From Lotus japonicus (lineage: Eukaryota; Streptophyta; Magnoliopsida; Fabales; Fabaceae), in contig NC_080043.1 of the NCBI RefSeq assembly GCF_012489685.1, positions 17,230,223-17,294,222 of the forward strand: a stretch of DNA of 64,000 nt, read 5' to 3'. Positions 1 through 11,874 of this stretch are shown here, in pieces. Position 1 is the stretch's first letter. The number at the start of each line of letters is the position of its first letter. The translations under genes and the position numbers were made by a program. Below the pieces are notes generated by a model, which was given only the letters and a program-made list of their open reading frames with translations, made no database searches and was not told the DNA's origin.

Positions 1-538
1 AGGAAGGCTTGCAAAGCAGAACATTTTAAATAATTTTCGTTTCATTTATTCGTGAATTTTATCGTCAAATATTGGATTGGAACTACGCTAGCAGTTTTAA
101 TTAGGGTTTATTTATTTGGGATTATATTTATATTATCGCGATAACCGACAGTTAAATTTGGACATTGTTAATCAGATAATGGTTTAAAAATCAAATGATG
201 GTTTTTGAAAAGTTGAATAAAGTAAAGTAATCAAATTGATTTTTGGAACTTAAAGGATAATTGAATCGGTTTTTGAAAAGTGATTTGAAATGATATTGAA
301 AAACCTCATTTGAGTTCAAGTAAGAACTCAGGTTGTTCTGTCTAAGGAAAGAAGGGCTTTTAATGCGGCATTGTACCCGGCCAGCTTACCTGGGAACTTC
401 TCGTGCCATTGCTTGGGTGATGATGGGCCTTTGTTTTCGAAATATCACCGTTTGGTAAAGAAAAAAAAATCCCGAGTTAGTCCCCATATTTTGTTGGGTT
501 ATTAATGTGATCCTCGGTTTAGAAATTGGGGTGTTACA
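1..538 (+). mobile_element. 3' end of a Gypsy-type LTR, cut by the window edge
   Basis: The segment ends in GAAATTGGGGTGTTACA, the same kind of terminus as the two long Gypsy LTRs further on (ends at 25817 and 30338). No ORF of note lies in it. Because the left part is outside the window, I cannot tell whether it is a 3' LTR, a 5' LTR or a solo LTR. No primer-binding site follows it, which argues against a 5' LTR unless a later insertion at 539 removed that site. Confidence 0.6.
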
Positions 539-1290
539 TATGGCCTAGCCTACCACAGGCTCAGGCCCAGGCCAGGCCAAATTGGTGAATAGGCAAGGCT
601 AAGCTTTTTGAAAAACTATTAGAAATTTATCATAATATATTGATATTATATACTTATTGACATTTTTATATATTTAAGCAAATTGATTTATATAATGACT
701 CAAAGTTATAAGTCTATTTAAAAATTGATATATAACATATTTAAATACCTTAATATGAAGTGTGATTTTATATTGGTTCTCCAACTCTAAGAAACCAACA
801 TAATCTCTCGTTTAGTTTCATCTGTATCTAATAGCTTATAATATTATTAGGAAAAGAACTATGAACTTGTTGCGTTCATGAGTGTCTGTAGTTCCTGAAT
901 CTTAAGATAGTGAATTTCCTTTCTTTGGGTACAAACCCTCCAGACGTAGGTGAAGTTTCACCGAACTGGGTTACCAATTCTTGTGTCTTGTTTCTCTTAT
1001 GTTTTTTGGTTTATACTGTTATTAAGTAATCAATTGTGCTAATCGATTGTCCCAGCATCGCGTAGGACATTCAGTCTAAGGGAACTAGAATTACAGAAAA
1101 CGTAAAACTTTTGTTGTGAAACATGCCTTTAAATAGGCTACCAGGCCAGGCCATGCTTTCGAGGAGGTCAGGCCAGGCTCGAAAAAAAGCCTTTGATAGG
1201 CCATAGGCCAGGCTCAGGCCTTAAGATTTTTAAACAGGCTAGGCCTATTTACACAAAGCTTACCTAGGCCCAGCCCATTCCCACCCCTAC
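539..1290. mobile_element. GGCCAGGCC-rich interspersed repeat, composite
   Basis: Both ends are dense in the words GGCCAGGC and AGGCCTAGCC in opposite orientation (about 541-600 and 1125-1290), so the ends form imperfect inverted repeats. The right end reads CCCATTCCCACCCCTAC, which resembles the GTAGGGGTGGGAATGGG end of non-autonomous hAT-like repeats common in plants. The left end lacks that terminal word, so the element is probably truncated there. The middle is AT-rich and carries a piece of Sirevirus LTR (848-1113). No coding content is seen. The class assignment is tentative. Confidence 0.4.
848..1113 (+). repeat. Sirevirus LTR fragment inside the GGCC-rich repeat
   Basis: About 893-985 resembles the LTR at 4441-4515. 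Both share the order GTGAATTTCCTTTCTT or GTGGATTTCCTTTCTT, then an AAACCCTC(C/T)AGACGTAGGTGA block, then CACCGAACTG or CACCAAACTG. It is therefore a second, shorter copy of the 3' part of that LTR, trapped in or beside the GGCC-rich repeat. Confidence 0.5.
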
Positions 1291-1460
1291 GCGTAATCAG
1301 GGAAAGCACTATTGTCTTGGTAACTTCCCTTATAACTACCCTGCATGATCTCACCACTCAACTTCTCACAACCGCTATCTTGTTCTCAATCGTGTCTTAC
1401 ATTCTCTCTACCACAAATTGTAAGAGATTTTTGTGCTTCACATTCCTTGTTTCATTCACC

Positions 1461-3355
1461 ATGTCTCAAGATTTAAACAGAGCGAATGCTTCTGACCCCA
1501 GGCTAGTGGTCAGTGCCTATGGAGTCTGATTTTTGGGGTTGAATCCAAAAACCCCCAAATCTGCTAGGGTTACTCGTTCAAGTGCCTCTGTTGTTGTAAA
1601 AGAAGTTCTAGAAGATGTTGTTCCCCTTCAACATCTTGGTCCTGAAGGAAGCACTAAAAAGAAGAGGTCCAAGAAAAATCCAAAGAATAAGAATGGTACT
1701 GTTGGTGAGGGTTCTCAGACGATGCCAAGCATGACAGTCGAGGTTCCTGAAAACCCAAGTAATTCTGTTAATGATGTTATTGAGTCTGTCATTGAAGATG
1801 TTCTTGAAATTCCTCTTGGGACGCATCCTAACGAGGATGTTGAGCCTGATGTTCCAACAACTGAACGGGAATCCCCAAGATACCCATTCCAGCCATCCTC
1901 ATGTTGATGTTGCTGATGATCCCTGTTGTTGAACCATCTCTTCCACATGAGATGAATGATGTTGTTAACCCTTCCACCCATGTTGAACCTGAAGACCTCA
2001 TCTCAGAGGTAGAGGTTCAAATGGAAGATGATGTTGAAGACACTGAGTCGGAGGATTTGGTGTTGGCTAGTATGGTTTCTGAGAAAAAGAAAAAGAAAAA
2101 TAAGGAGTATGCCCGCTCAAAATAGAAGTCTAGCATGTCTCCAAAGACGTATAGGAGTTCTCAGGTGCAAGTCTCTGAGAAGAAAAAATAGGAGAAGAAG
2201 AAGGTTGATGTGGTTGAGGATGAAACTCCTCAGAAGAATAGTGTGAAGAGAAAAAGAAGGTTTGTTTGTGCTGATGTGGCTGATGTCGAGCCAGATGTCC
2301 CGAGCATTGAGACCACTGCAAGGAATAGAGTGGCTGGAAAGAGTATTCTAGAGTGTTTTCCCATTGCTCCACTGGATAATATTTCTTTTCACTTTGTGGA
2401 AAGTGCTGCTAAATGGAAGTATGTCTTCCAGAGAAGAATAGCTTTGGAGAGAGAGCTTGTTCCAAAAACTCTTGATTGCCAAGAGATTTTGATTTGATTG
2501 ATGAAGCTAGTCCACGGAACACTGTGCCTGACATTGGAAGATGTTTTGATAAACTAGTGAAGGAATTCAATGTCAACATAACTCCTGAGTGCAATGTTTC
2601 TAGAAGTCCTGATTTCATAACGGTTTATGTTAGAGGTAAATGTGTCAACGTTTCTCCCATTGTGATTAATTATTTTTTGGGAAGGAGTCAAGATGTTGTT
2701 GTTGCTGAGGAAATCTCATTCAGTGAGATCACTGTTGGACAAGTGAAGAATTGGCCCAAAAAGGGGCTCTTGTCTACTGGAAGCTTGAGTGTCAAGTATG
2801 TCATTCCCAATAGGATTGGTGCTGCAAATTGAGTCCCAACCAACCATTATGCTCACATCTCTTCAGGGTTGACCACTTTGATCTATCATAATGGCACAAA
2901 GACCCCTTTTTGATTTTGGTGCTTTTGTGTCTGATTAGAAAGTGAAACATGAAGATACTTATGTTGTGAAGCTTCCCATTGCCTTTACTTCTCTACTATC
3001 TTAGCTAATTCTAAGCCAACATCCTAATATAGTGGCTTCAGATCAGTATCCAATTCAGAAGGCAAGTCCTCTAACCTTTGATCAGAGGTTGTTTGTTGGG
3101 ACATATGTCCCAGACATCATGGTGACGGCTGGAAAGACTGGAGATGGTGCTACAAGTTCTAGGCCCTCTGCTGGCTTTGCTTCAAATGATGTTCTTGCAG
3201 AATTATTGCAGGTGTCCAAGACTCTTCAGGAAACCATTAAGAGTTGCACTAAGAGGGCGAAAGCGTGTTGATCTGCTCATTAAAAGCCTGACTTTGGGGA
3301 AGACCACTGTTGTTATTGATGTTGAACCAAATGTTGAGACATCTTATGATAGTTC
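1461..3355 (+). pseudogene. decayed envelope-like / 'putative plant transposon protein' ORF
   Basis: A reading frame starting at ATG 1461 can be followed through several stop codons and small shifts. The N-terminal half is acidic and lysine-rich, with KKKRSKKNPKNK and KKKKKNK runs. The C-terminal half (about 2290-3140) carries a globular segment with CFDKLVKEFNVNI, VYVRGKCVNVSPIVINYFLG and WVPTNH-like words. I recognise this as the domain annotated in plants as putative plant transposon protein, often found in Sirevirus env-like ORFs. A TGA at 1527 interrupts it early, and stops at about 1905, 2122, 2495 and 2830 break it further. It cannot encode an intact product. The assignment rests on recalled motif style, so a profile search would settle it. 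Confidence 0.55.
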
Positions 3356-3700
3356 AGCACAGTTTGGATGTTTTTGTCTTTTTTTTGCTTCATTCGATTG
3401 GGTTGTACTTAACTATGATTGTGATTCTCCTTGCTCCTTTGACAAATTCTACTAATAAGGGGGAGAAACTGGCTATTTGTTTATGTTGTTGGTTGTCATT
3501 GTGGTAATAGCATTTTTTTCTGCTCAGACAAATGTTGCTTATGTTGTTTACTGCCCATTCACTGTGTTGGTCTTATTTCAAGCTATGTTTATCCGCTGCT
3601 ATTTGTGTTGCTCTGTTGAGATCTTAGAGGAGTTCTATCATGTTGAAAAAGTTTAGAGGATCTTATGTTGTCATAGCCAAAATTTTCCAAAAGGGAAGAT

Positions 3701-4823
3701 TGTTGAGTATTTTTCTTTGTAATTGGCAGCATTTTGTCTAAGTATAGTGTGTTAACATGGATGTGTAACTTTGTGTGATAAACAACATGTGTTTGTCTGA
3801 TGTGCGACCAAATGTTCTAGCATTGGGTAGAACATTGTGCAATTGGTTGCTGTTTAGGTACTGATCGTCTTTACGTGAAGATTAAGTCACGTGATGAATT
3901 TCATCAGAAGATCTGTGGTGATCTAACGCGCATATCTTCTGTGATTTTGTGAGAATTAATCTATTTTGGAAATAGGATTAATTCCGTGTGAACCAAGCAA
4001 TCTGGGAGATTTGGTTCCGTTTTGTTATTTGTGGGAGTAAATCTTTTCAAGATTTGTTCCTGTTTTTCTACATGGACTTGTTGATGCTCAACCCGTTGAA
4101 GACCACGACCCTGAGAGCATCTATTTAATTGAGCAAGAAACCCTAGTTGTTGGATGGATTGTGATTGTATAAGGGTTTACTTTGTGAGTCCATTGTGTGT
4201 TTATTGTAATAAACTCTAGTGCTCTCATTGATAACAAAAGAACTGAAATGTTGTGTTTCATTGAGTTTCAATCTCTTCATCCGTATTGTATTTTGTGATT
4301 CAACCAATGGGGCAGTGATTGTTGAGAGAAAGTGAGAGGGGCTCTCATACTTAGGGGGAGTACTAAGTAGAAATACACTTGGTAGCGTTTAGGTTGTAAG
4401 GCTTATGAACAAGGAGTGTTCTTGTAAGACTGGTTGTTCCTAAACTACTAATAGTGGATTTCCTTTCTTGGGTGAAACCCTCTAGACGTAGGTGACGTTG
4501 CACCAAACTGTTAAATACTTGGTTGAGAGAAGTCCTGTCAAATACTTGTTGCGGGAGAAGTTTTGTCTAATACTTGGTGTAGGAGAAGTTCTTGATGCTT
4601 GTTTAGTGGAAATCTTGGTTAAGCCAAGGACTGGACGCATCCCCATAGTTTGAGTGTGAACCAGGATATATTGTTGTTTTCTTACCGCTCTTTATTTTAT
4701 ACTTATATCTGCTGCACCAAACGATTGCAAAGAAGCTTTATAAACCTGTAATCGTTTGAAAACTCAAGTTTTACACGAACACAATTCAAACTCCTCTTTC
4801 TTGTGTTTCTTTATTCTACTTCA
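3701..4823 (+). repeat. 3' LTR of the Sirevirus-like relic
   Basis: It starts TGTTGAGTATTTTTC right after a purine-rich tract and probably ends ...CTACTTCA at 4823, giving TG...CA ends and about 1.12 kb. The right end is estimated from the terminal dinucleotide only; no second LTR is in the window to confirm it. Confidence 0.5.
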
Positions 4824-5300
4824 AGACTTACATAGTGTCAATATAAACGTCTAGAAAATTATTGTGTATGCGACCCTATGCACTTGCCCGGGCTCCGATC
4901 AAGTGGATAGTGTCGCAGGTTTGCAGGGGTATTTCTTAAGGGTTGTAGGGGCATTTTTAGGGGTTGCGATCTGATGGATGGGTGAAGACGCGGGCAGAAG
5001 CCATGGAACCAAGAGGGATGAAGATAGAGGTAGAGCTTCAAAAAGCGAAATGAAAAAAGAAAAGAAAAATTGAGGATGACATATTGAGACTGCGACGCTG
5101 CACACAATAAAGAAGATGAGATTTAGTTTTAGGGTTTTAGTCAAAGTGAGACCACTTTCTGACTATGGGCCGTCTAAGTTTAAAAAAGTTAACCCTTTTG
5201 TTTGGAAGGCTCACTTGGGAGAGCTTGTTCCTAAGACTTTCAATCTATTCAATATATTTTTCTTTCGAAAAAAAATTAGAAACATACATAATAAAATAAA
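4824..5300. other. unassigned intergenic sequence
   Basis: I see no recognisable gene here. Open frames on both strands (4859-5144 minus, 5116-5307 plus) show no family motif. A run of purine-rich words (AAAAAGAAAAGAAAAATTGAGG) is present at about 5053. Confidence 0.4.
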
Positions 5301-6096
5301 ACAATAAAACTATAGTACAAATGAATGTAATTTACACAAGTACATGCTCGCTCTCGCAATTTTTAAAGTGCTTAACAAATTTCAAAGATATTTTTTATAG
5401 TCAAATATTCAATAAAATTATTTATTAAAGTTATCTTTTATTTCATTATATTTAATTATTTATTTTTATATTTTGAATATATGGACTATAATAAATATTA
5501 CATATATTTAATAAGATATTTCTACATAATATTAAATATAACATAAAAATAAATATCCACAATGATTAGAAATAGACATAGTAAACTTAAATAGTAAAAT
5601 TATAATATAAATGAATGTAATTTACAAAAAAAACATGCACAACATCAAAATTTTGATTATCATCATATTTTTTCCTATATCATTCTATCAAAATGTTTCA
5701 ATTATAAAACATAAATAAATCATTTCTTTACGGATTTTATTTCTAATAAAAAGAAAATTATAAAATGCACTGATTGTACAAAATTAATGTCATGATTTCT
5801 TCTGAAATACTTTCTTCTCATTACAACTCTTTCCATCAAAGAATTATATAAAAGTAATGATATTAATTAGAAATATATAATCATTTATGACGTGTTTGAC
5901 TATGTAGTGAGAAATCTCATAATCACTTATGCGTAAAAGTTATAAAGCGTGTATTGGCATTGTATCTTCAATTATGACTAATATACACACACATATATAT
6001 ATATATACACACCTTTCAACATCTCTTTCCTCTGCTGATCAAAAAAAAAAAAACATCTCTTTCCTCCTTAACATTGCCCGCTTTGACTTTTGCAAC
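5301..6096 (+). promoter_or_regulatory. upstream region of the first aspartic protease gene
   Basis: This AT-rich stretch is homologous to the sequence upstream of the third copy. Both contain GACGTGTTTGACTATGTAGTG or GCGTGTTTGACTCTGTAGTG followed by AGAAATCTCATAATCA (here 5890-5930, there 63349-63382) and the word CACCTTTCAA close to the ATG. A TATA-like (AT)n run lies at 5993-6006, about 90 bases upstream of ATG 6097. Conservation of the block between copies supports a promoter role, but no transcript evidence is available. Confidence 0.5.
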
Positions 6097-8205
6097 ATGG
6101 AGGTACATGTACTTGCACTTTTTGTCATTGTGTTTATCTCACCTTTAATTGAAGCCAACCTACCTAATAACTTTAGCATTGATCTAATTCACAGAGACTC
6201 GCCTTTGTCCCCTTTCTACAACTCTTCAATGAACGAATCAGAGGTCTTTATAAATGTCGCTATGCGTTCAATTTCTCGAGCTGAAACCTTATTTCACCTC
6301 TCAAATACAGGTGGAATTAAATCTCAAGCTATGCTTATTTCAAACAAAATTGATTACCTCATGAAATTCACCGTAGGAAACCCACCCATAGACTCATTTG
6401 GCATTGTAGACACAGGCAGTGACCTTATTTGGATACAATGCCAACCTTGTGAAGATTGTTACAAACAAACCACACCCATCTTTGATCCAAAGAAATCTTC
6501 CACTTACCAAACAATATCTTGTGATAGTCATACTTGTGACTTGGTCGGCACACATGCTTGTGGAGCTTCAACCGTGTGCCGGTATGAGTTCACTTACGAG
6601 GACAAGTCCATGACTGTTGGAGAGTTGGCTCGTGATATAATTACCTTTGGTTCCTTTCGTGAAGTGATTTCTCCAAATACTATCTTCGGGTGTGGACATA
6701 CCAACCTTGGGTTTGATGGACCTACGGCAACAGGATTAGTTGGTCTTGGACAAGGACCTTTGTCTTTGGTTTCGCAACTAGGTGATCGGATTAGTCACAA
6801 ATTCTCATATTGCCTGTTTCACCGGTATTCAAATATCACTAGTAAGATCAAGTTTGGGTGGGAAGCAACTTTATCTAGAGATCGAATTGGAGTTGTTTCT
6901 GTCCCTTTGGTGGACAGAGCTCCAAACACCTTTTACCACCTTAGCCTTAAAGAAATTTATGTTGGCAAGGACGCGGTGGAGACTGATAAGAGTAATTCAG
7001 GTAATTGATAATTGGAAAAGTAATTCCTAATTTTTTTAAGATTCTTGATTTGCAAATGAACTATCCATTTTTTCTCCAATTTATTTTTTATTAGCTACAT
7101 GAGATATAGTTAATTTGGTCATAATAAATTGCAATCAACTATCATTATTAACTTTGACTATATTTTCATTTTCTTAGTTGGTCCTAAGAATAGATATAGA
7201 AGCAAAGTTGTGATATACCCTTTTCAGTCAATATAAAATTGACCTCTATATAGATTAATCACTCACTTAATGGGATAATAAGATTTTTTTTGTCCTTTTC
7301 TCATCTCTAAGTTGACATTGTCTCATTTCATCAGTTACTAAACATTAAATAGTATCAAAAGTCTATCATGGATCTGTTGTTAGACTACCCATCTCTGTAA
7401 ATGCTATATGCTTCCAATATCTAGCCCCAGACATGAAATGAGATGTTAAGATCAGACATTGACTGTAACTTTATCAAATAATCCCTTTTAAATAATGGAT
7501 TAAGATCAATAATTCTGATTTGGTTTCTCATTCACTGTCTTTCAATAAAATTGCCTCATGTTAATAAAAAAAAATGCATGGGAATAACAACTATCTATTA
7601 CATAGGTTTTAAAATTACATGAAACATTTTTATTCGGGAGACACATAAATTTTTTATTTATATATTATTTTTGTCTAAAGTATAAGATTTTTTTGTTTTT
7701 AAAATATATTTTAGTCTAGAGTTAAGTTCAATTACGAATTTGTAACTATTTTCATAATTTTTGTTGTTCTCTTTTATCACATATTTTTACAAAAACTTTC
7801 TTATTAAATATAATTTTTTTTACAGATATTATAATTGATTCGGGGACTACGTTGACTTTTCTGGAGACAAGTTTGTATGAGATTTTTGAACTTACCGTGA
7901 TTGAAGCTTATGGTGATGATCGTGAACCAATAAGAAATCCACCTAAGCCATACAGATTGTGTTATCTTGATGGGACAACGAAGGACCTCCCAGATATTTC
8001 TCTTAGCTTTTACGGAGCAAACAGAAAATTACGGCTAAAGGCATACAATGTATTTGCAAAGTTCAGTGGTTTGTTGTGCCTTACAGTGGCCCCTATTAAA
8101 GGTTCCTCTGTCCTTGGGAACTTAGCACAAGTGAACTTTAAGGTATTGTACGATCTACAAGAGAGAAAAATGTATTTTAAACCTGCGGACTGTAGCCTTG
8201 AGTAG
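6097..8205 (+). CDS. CDR1/nepenthesin-like secreted aspartic protease, copy 1 (two exons, intact)
   Basis: Exons 6097-7000 and 7826-8205 join in frame across a GT...AG intron (donor CAG/GTAATT, acceptor TTTACAG) to give 427 residues, close to the usual length of CDR1-type proteases. Residues 1-20 form a hydrophobic signal peptide. The first catalytic motif DTGS is at 105-108 and the second, DSGT, at 306-309, on exon 2. Between them lie the cysteine-rich nepenthesin-type insert (CQPCEDCYK at about 115-123, then further Cys to 161) and FGCGHTNLGFDG with GLVGLGQGPLSLVSQLG (about 198-229), typical of plant A1B pepsin-like proteases. Family members act in the apoplast; Arabidopsis CDR1 releases a defence-eliciting peptide. 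A possible earlier start at 5929 in the same frame is rejected because it would hide the signal peptide. The substrate is unknown. Two further copies lie at 42106 and 63500. Confidence 0.88.
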
Positions 8206-9520
8206 CAAGAAAGGATCTTTAAGATAATAATGATAATTTCTAGTAATAATATTCTTAATCATATGTGAGATTATTTTATATCCTAGCCAGTCCGAGATAC
8301 TTTCCAAAGAAAAAAAAATTGGTGATCACATTAGAGTATTAGACTAGAAAACACATGCTATTTATTTTCCAATAATTATTTGGGGAGATGTTCAGAGAGA
8401 CTCTAGAAATATACTTAGTTCCTTAATCACTTAAACTTGTTCAAAGTAATCCTAAGTTATATTTTATAATCCGATAAAGCTTCTGATAATATTTAGGACT
8501 ATAATCTATATTCCTCTTAATTTTTCTATAGCTATATGTGATAAAATCCTACACTACCTAAACTGCTTGTATCAATTTTCCATTCCCGGTAGCCGAATCA
8601 CTCTCCAGATCCACCCTCACCCCTTCCTCTCACTCCACGTATCTTTTCCTTCTTCTTCTTCTCTCATACCTCTCACGCGGGCACCAAGCACAACCTTCCT
8701 CTTCTTCTTCTTTCTTCTTCTTTCTTCTACTTTCTTCGGGAGACAAAAACGTGCAGGCGTCAGTCCCCTTGACCTGGAGTCACCCTTCTCCTCTCCATCC
8801 ATCTATAAATAGATGGACTGAGTTCAACAATTCATTAGTCCTTCACTTCTGTTCAATTATCCCTCTCGTAACACTTCCATGTTTCGGTCCCTCAGTAGAT
8901 TCTCTCTCTTTCTCTATCTCTCTCCCTCTCATGCCTTCCTTCTTTCCCATAATTGCGAGCCTTAACCATCACCATAGTAGAGCTTCATCACCTCCCCTGT
9001 CCTTCAATAAAAACCTGTCCAAATCTCTCTAAAAACTTCATATCGTGCTTCTGGAGACTGGAAGTTTCAATATTGATTATGGATATTTTGGAATCGTTTT
9101 GAACATGTTTGAGACGTTTCTGGGCTCATGTTCATAGTCACTGTAGTTTTTCGACAAGTTGGCCGAAATAATCAAACAATCAAAATTATTTGTCTCCCTC
9201 CTCAGACATCCAAACACGAAGCCACCACCATTGTCCATCTTCTGGGAGCAAGGAGAATCCGAAACTGGACCCAACTATATTGAGTCACCATGAACCGCCG
9301 CCTCTGGGGGGCATCTTTTGCGGCGAGGCTTCGCCGTAAAAGTCCTAAGTAACCTAGAAAATCTCCTGAATTTGAATTTTGTAAGCTCTTGATCCTCTCA
9401 GTTTGTTTCTGACCTCAAATCTTCGAAATTCCTAAAGGAAATAACAATTTTTTCATGTATTCTCGTGTCTCAAACTTTCGAGAGAAAATCAAGTTTGCTC
9501 GCCATGTGAAAATACTAGAG
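8206..9520 (+). other. 3' flank of protease copy 1, then a probable diverged Gypsy LTR fragment
   Basis: Up to about 8390 I see only AT-rich 3' flank. From about 8400 the sequence follows the same order as the Gypsy solo LTR near 17820-18200: an AT-rich segment with TTGTTCAAAGTAATCC (compare TTGCTCAAAGTGATCC), a TC-rich leader with TTCTTCTTC runs, and a TATAAATAG box at about 8812. This suggests a diverged LTR fragment of that superfamily. It contains no ORF with a recognisable domain. The boundaries are not defined. Confidence 0.35.
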
Positions 9521-9783
9521 TGTTCAAGGACTAGTATCGAATAATAGTAAGAGTTCAGGGACTTTGTAATAATTAGTAGTTAGTTAGTTAGCTCGAGCTA
9601 TCAAGTTTGTTACGGTTGTTATAACTGCAATTAGTTAAGAGTTTACTATATAAGTAGAGCTTAAGCATAAACACAATGTAATATGAATATTCAGTTGAAT
9701 AAGATTCAATACATTTTCATCTTCTTCTTCTACAAGCTTCCTATGAAAGCTTGATTCAGTTTTCTTTTATGGTATCAAGCTCC
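9521..9783 (+). repeat. 5' LTR and primer-binding site of the decayed Copia
   Basis: A short LTR probably runs from TGTTCAAGG at 9521 to ...TTGATTCA at 9758, with a TATATAAG-type promoter near 9648. The primer site TGGTATCAAGCTCC follows at 9770-9783, a variant of the usual TGGTATCAGAGC complementary to the 3' end of initiator tRNA-Met. The left boundary is a guess from the TG dinucleotide. Confidence 0.5.
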
Positions 9784-9818
9784 AATAAGGGGCTCTGCAT
9801 CACGAAGCTTCTGCAACA

Positions 9819-11869
9819 ATGGTGAATCGTCAGAATCAAAATCAAAATGTTGTTCCTCACGTGATGCACGATCCTGCTCAGAATCCAGAATCACCTTACT
9901 ACATACATTCAAGCGATAATCTTGCAGCAACAATTGTAATCCACCTCTGAATGGCAAGAATTAAAACGTTTAGGCGAGATCGATGAAGCACGTATTGTTC
10001 GCGAAGAACAAGTTTCGGTTCATCAGCGGTGAAATTCGAGTACCAACAGCAACCAATGCAAACTTTGAGGCTTGGGATCGCTGCAATAGTTTGATTCTTA
10101 CCTGGATTCTTAACTCGGTAACAATTTCTATAGAAAATAGCATAGTTTTCCTTGAAAAAGCTTGTGATGCTTGGAGAGACTTGTGAGATTGATTTTCTCA
10201 AGGAGATCTAGTTAGGATTTCCGAATTGCATAATGAAATCATTAATTTGAAGCAAAACTCAAAGTCTGTGAGTGAGTATTACACTGAGTTGAAAATACTT
10301 TTGGATGAATTGGAGCATTATCGTCTAATTCCAAAATTTATATGCACAGCTCCTTGCAGATGTGATGCTCTTCATAGTGTGAAATTGTTTAGAGAACAAG
10401 ATAATGCTATCAGATTTCTTTTAGGGTTGAATGATAGTTTTGGAGTGGTGAAGTCACAAATTTTGATAAGTCATCCTTTACCATCATTAGCTAAGGTTGT
10501 TTCCTTAGCCACACAACATGAGAGGCAAACTGAGACAAAAGAGAAAGGAGATTCACCAGCAATAGTGAATGCTGCAGAAGGAAAGAAACCACCATATGGA
10601 AGAGGTTAATTTGGTGGTTCTTCATACAGAAACACAGGGAAATTTTGTACTCATTTTAAGAAGGCGGGACACACTGTTGAAATATATTATAGGCTACATG
10701 AATATCCAACTACTTTTAATTCTAGAAGTAGCACAAGTCATGTCAACAATGCGTCCATAAATTCTGATTCGACTAATGATCCAGAGGATGATGTTTACTC
10801 ACAAAGAGGGGTTGAAGAACCTTTTACTGCAGATCAGTATAAAGGAATCTTAGACATGATTCAGCATGTCACCACAGTCTCAAAGAAAGGTTTAGAAAAT
10901 GGTGGTGCTTCTGTAAATCATGTGGTGAGGGCAGTTGCTTGTGAATGAGATACTATAGGAAATGGAAATCCTACTGCTCTATCTTGCTTTCAACATTATG
11001 ATAGTAGAGATTGGATTATAGACTCATGTGCAAGTGATCACATATGTTTTGATAAAATGTCTTTAACACACTCACTGAAGTGAAGCCAATTAGTGTTAAA
11101 CTACCTAATGGTACTATCATAAAAACATGTTATGTTGGGACTGTTAGAATCACACAATCTATTCTCCTAACACATGTTCTTTTTGTTCCTGAATTCACAT
11201 ATAACTTAGTCTCAGTACATAAGCTAGGAAAGAAACATAAGCTACATTTCGCTTTTGTTTTTTCTTTCTTTGCTCTCTATATGTATTGGTTTGAAGTACC
11301 CCTTGTACTTCACTTCCATAAATTTTTTTGCCTATAAAAAAAAAAAAACATAAGCTAGCAAAGGAACATGACGTTGATGTGACTTTTGGCAAATTTCACT
11401 ATTTTGTCCAGGAAGTGCAAACTAAGAAGGATTGGTTTGGGTAGTTTGCGGCCTAATGAACTCTATCATCTTGTAGTTAGTAGGTCTTTTCTAGTACTTA
11501 TTTTTCCATTCAACACAGTTCTATTTCTAAAATAAATGGCTTTAGCCACATTATCCCACCTGGTGCTTTATGGCACTTCAGGTTAGGACACTTATCTAAT
11601 AATAGACTACTTGCTTTACACACTGTACATAATTCCATTGATGTTAGTAAGTCCATTGTACGTGATGTTTGTCACTTGGCAAAACAAAAGAGAAAAATGT
11701 TCACTGTTAGCTTTAGTAAAGCATAAAAATGTTTTGATCTGGTTCATATGGATATTTGGGGTCCTCTTGCTCAAGCTTCTGTTCACAACCACAAGCATTT
11801 TCTCAATGTTCTGGATGATTGTAGCCGGTTTGTTTGGGTTGTATTACTCAATAACAAGGGTGAGGTTCA
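9819..11869 (+). pseudogene. Copia gag-protease-GAG-pre-integrase remnant
   Basis: The frame begins at ATG 9819 (MVNRQNQNQN). It shows Copia gag words such as FISGEI, TNANFEAWDRCNSLILTWI and SVSEYYTELKILLDELEHY (10226-10609). A degraded protease start DWIIDSCASDHI lies at about 11013; the catalytic DSG motif reads DSC. LWHFRLGHLSNNRLL at about 11567 is the GAG-pre-integrase, followed by the beginning of the integrase core (MDIWGP, LDDCSRF) up to 11869. A non-coding stretch at about 11240-11355 with an A-rich tract interrupts it. Numerous stops and frame changes exclude function. Confidence 0.75.
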
Positions 11870-11874
11870 GTAAC

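Larger units (their letters stand above)
1291..4823 (+). mobile_element. 3' half of a Sirevirus-like Copia element: env-like ORF plus 3' LTR
   Basis: The segment holds a decayed envelope-like reading frame, a non-coding stretch with purine tracts (AAGGGGGAGAA at about 3457), and then an LTR starting TGTTGAGTATTTTTC at 3701, directly after AAAAGGGAAGAT. An extra ORF between pol and a 3' LTR that follows G-rich purine tracts is the known layout of Sirevirus-lineage Copia elements such as soybean SIRE1. Nothing of gag or pol is present; the 5' part is lost or lies beyond the repeat at 539-1290. This is a relic. Confidence 0.6.

Noticed and set aside
5929..6096. N-terminal extension of protease copy 1 starting at ATG 5929
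   Set aside because: It would put 56 residues, encoded partly by an (AT)n run and poly-A, ahead of a perfect signal peptide. Copy 3 starts at the position matching 6097.
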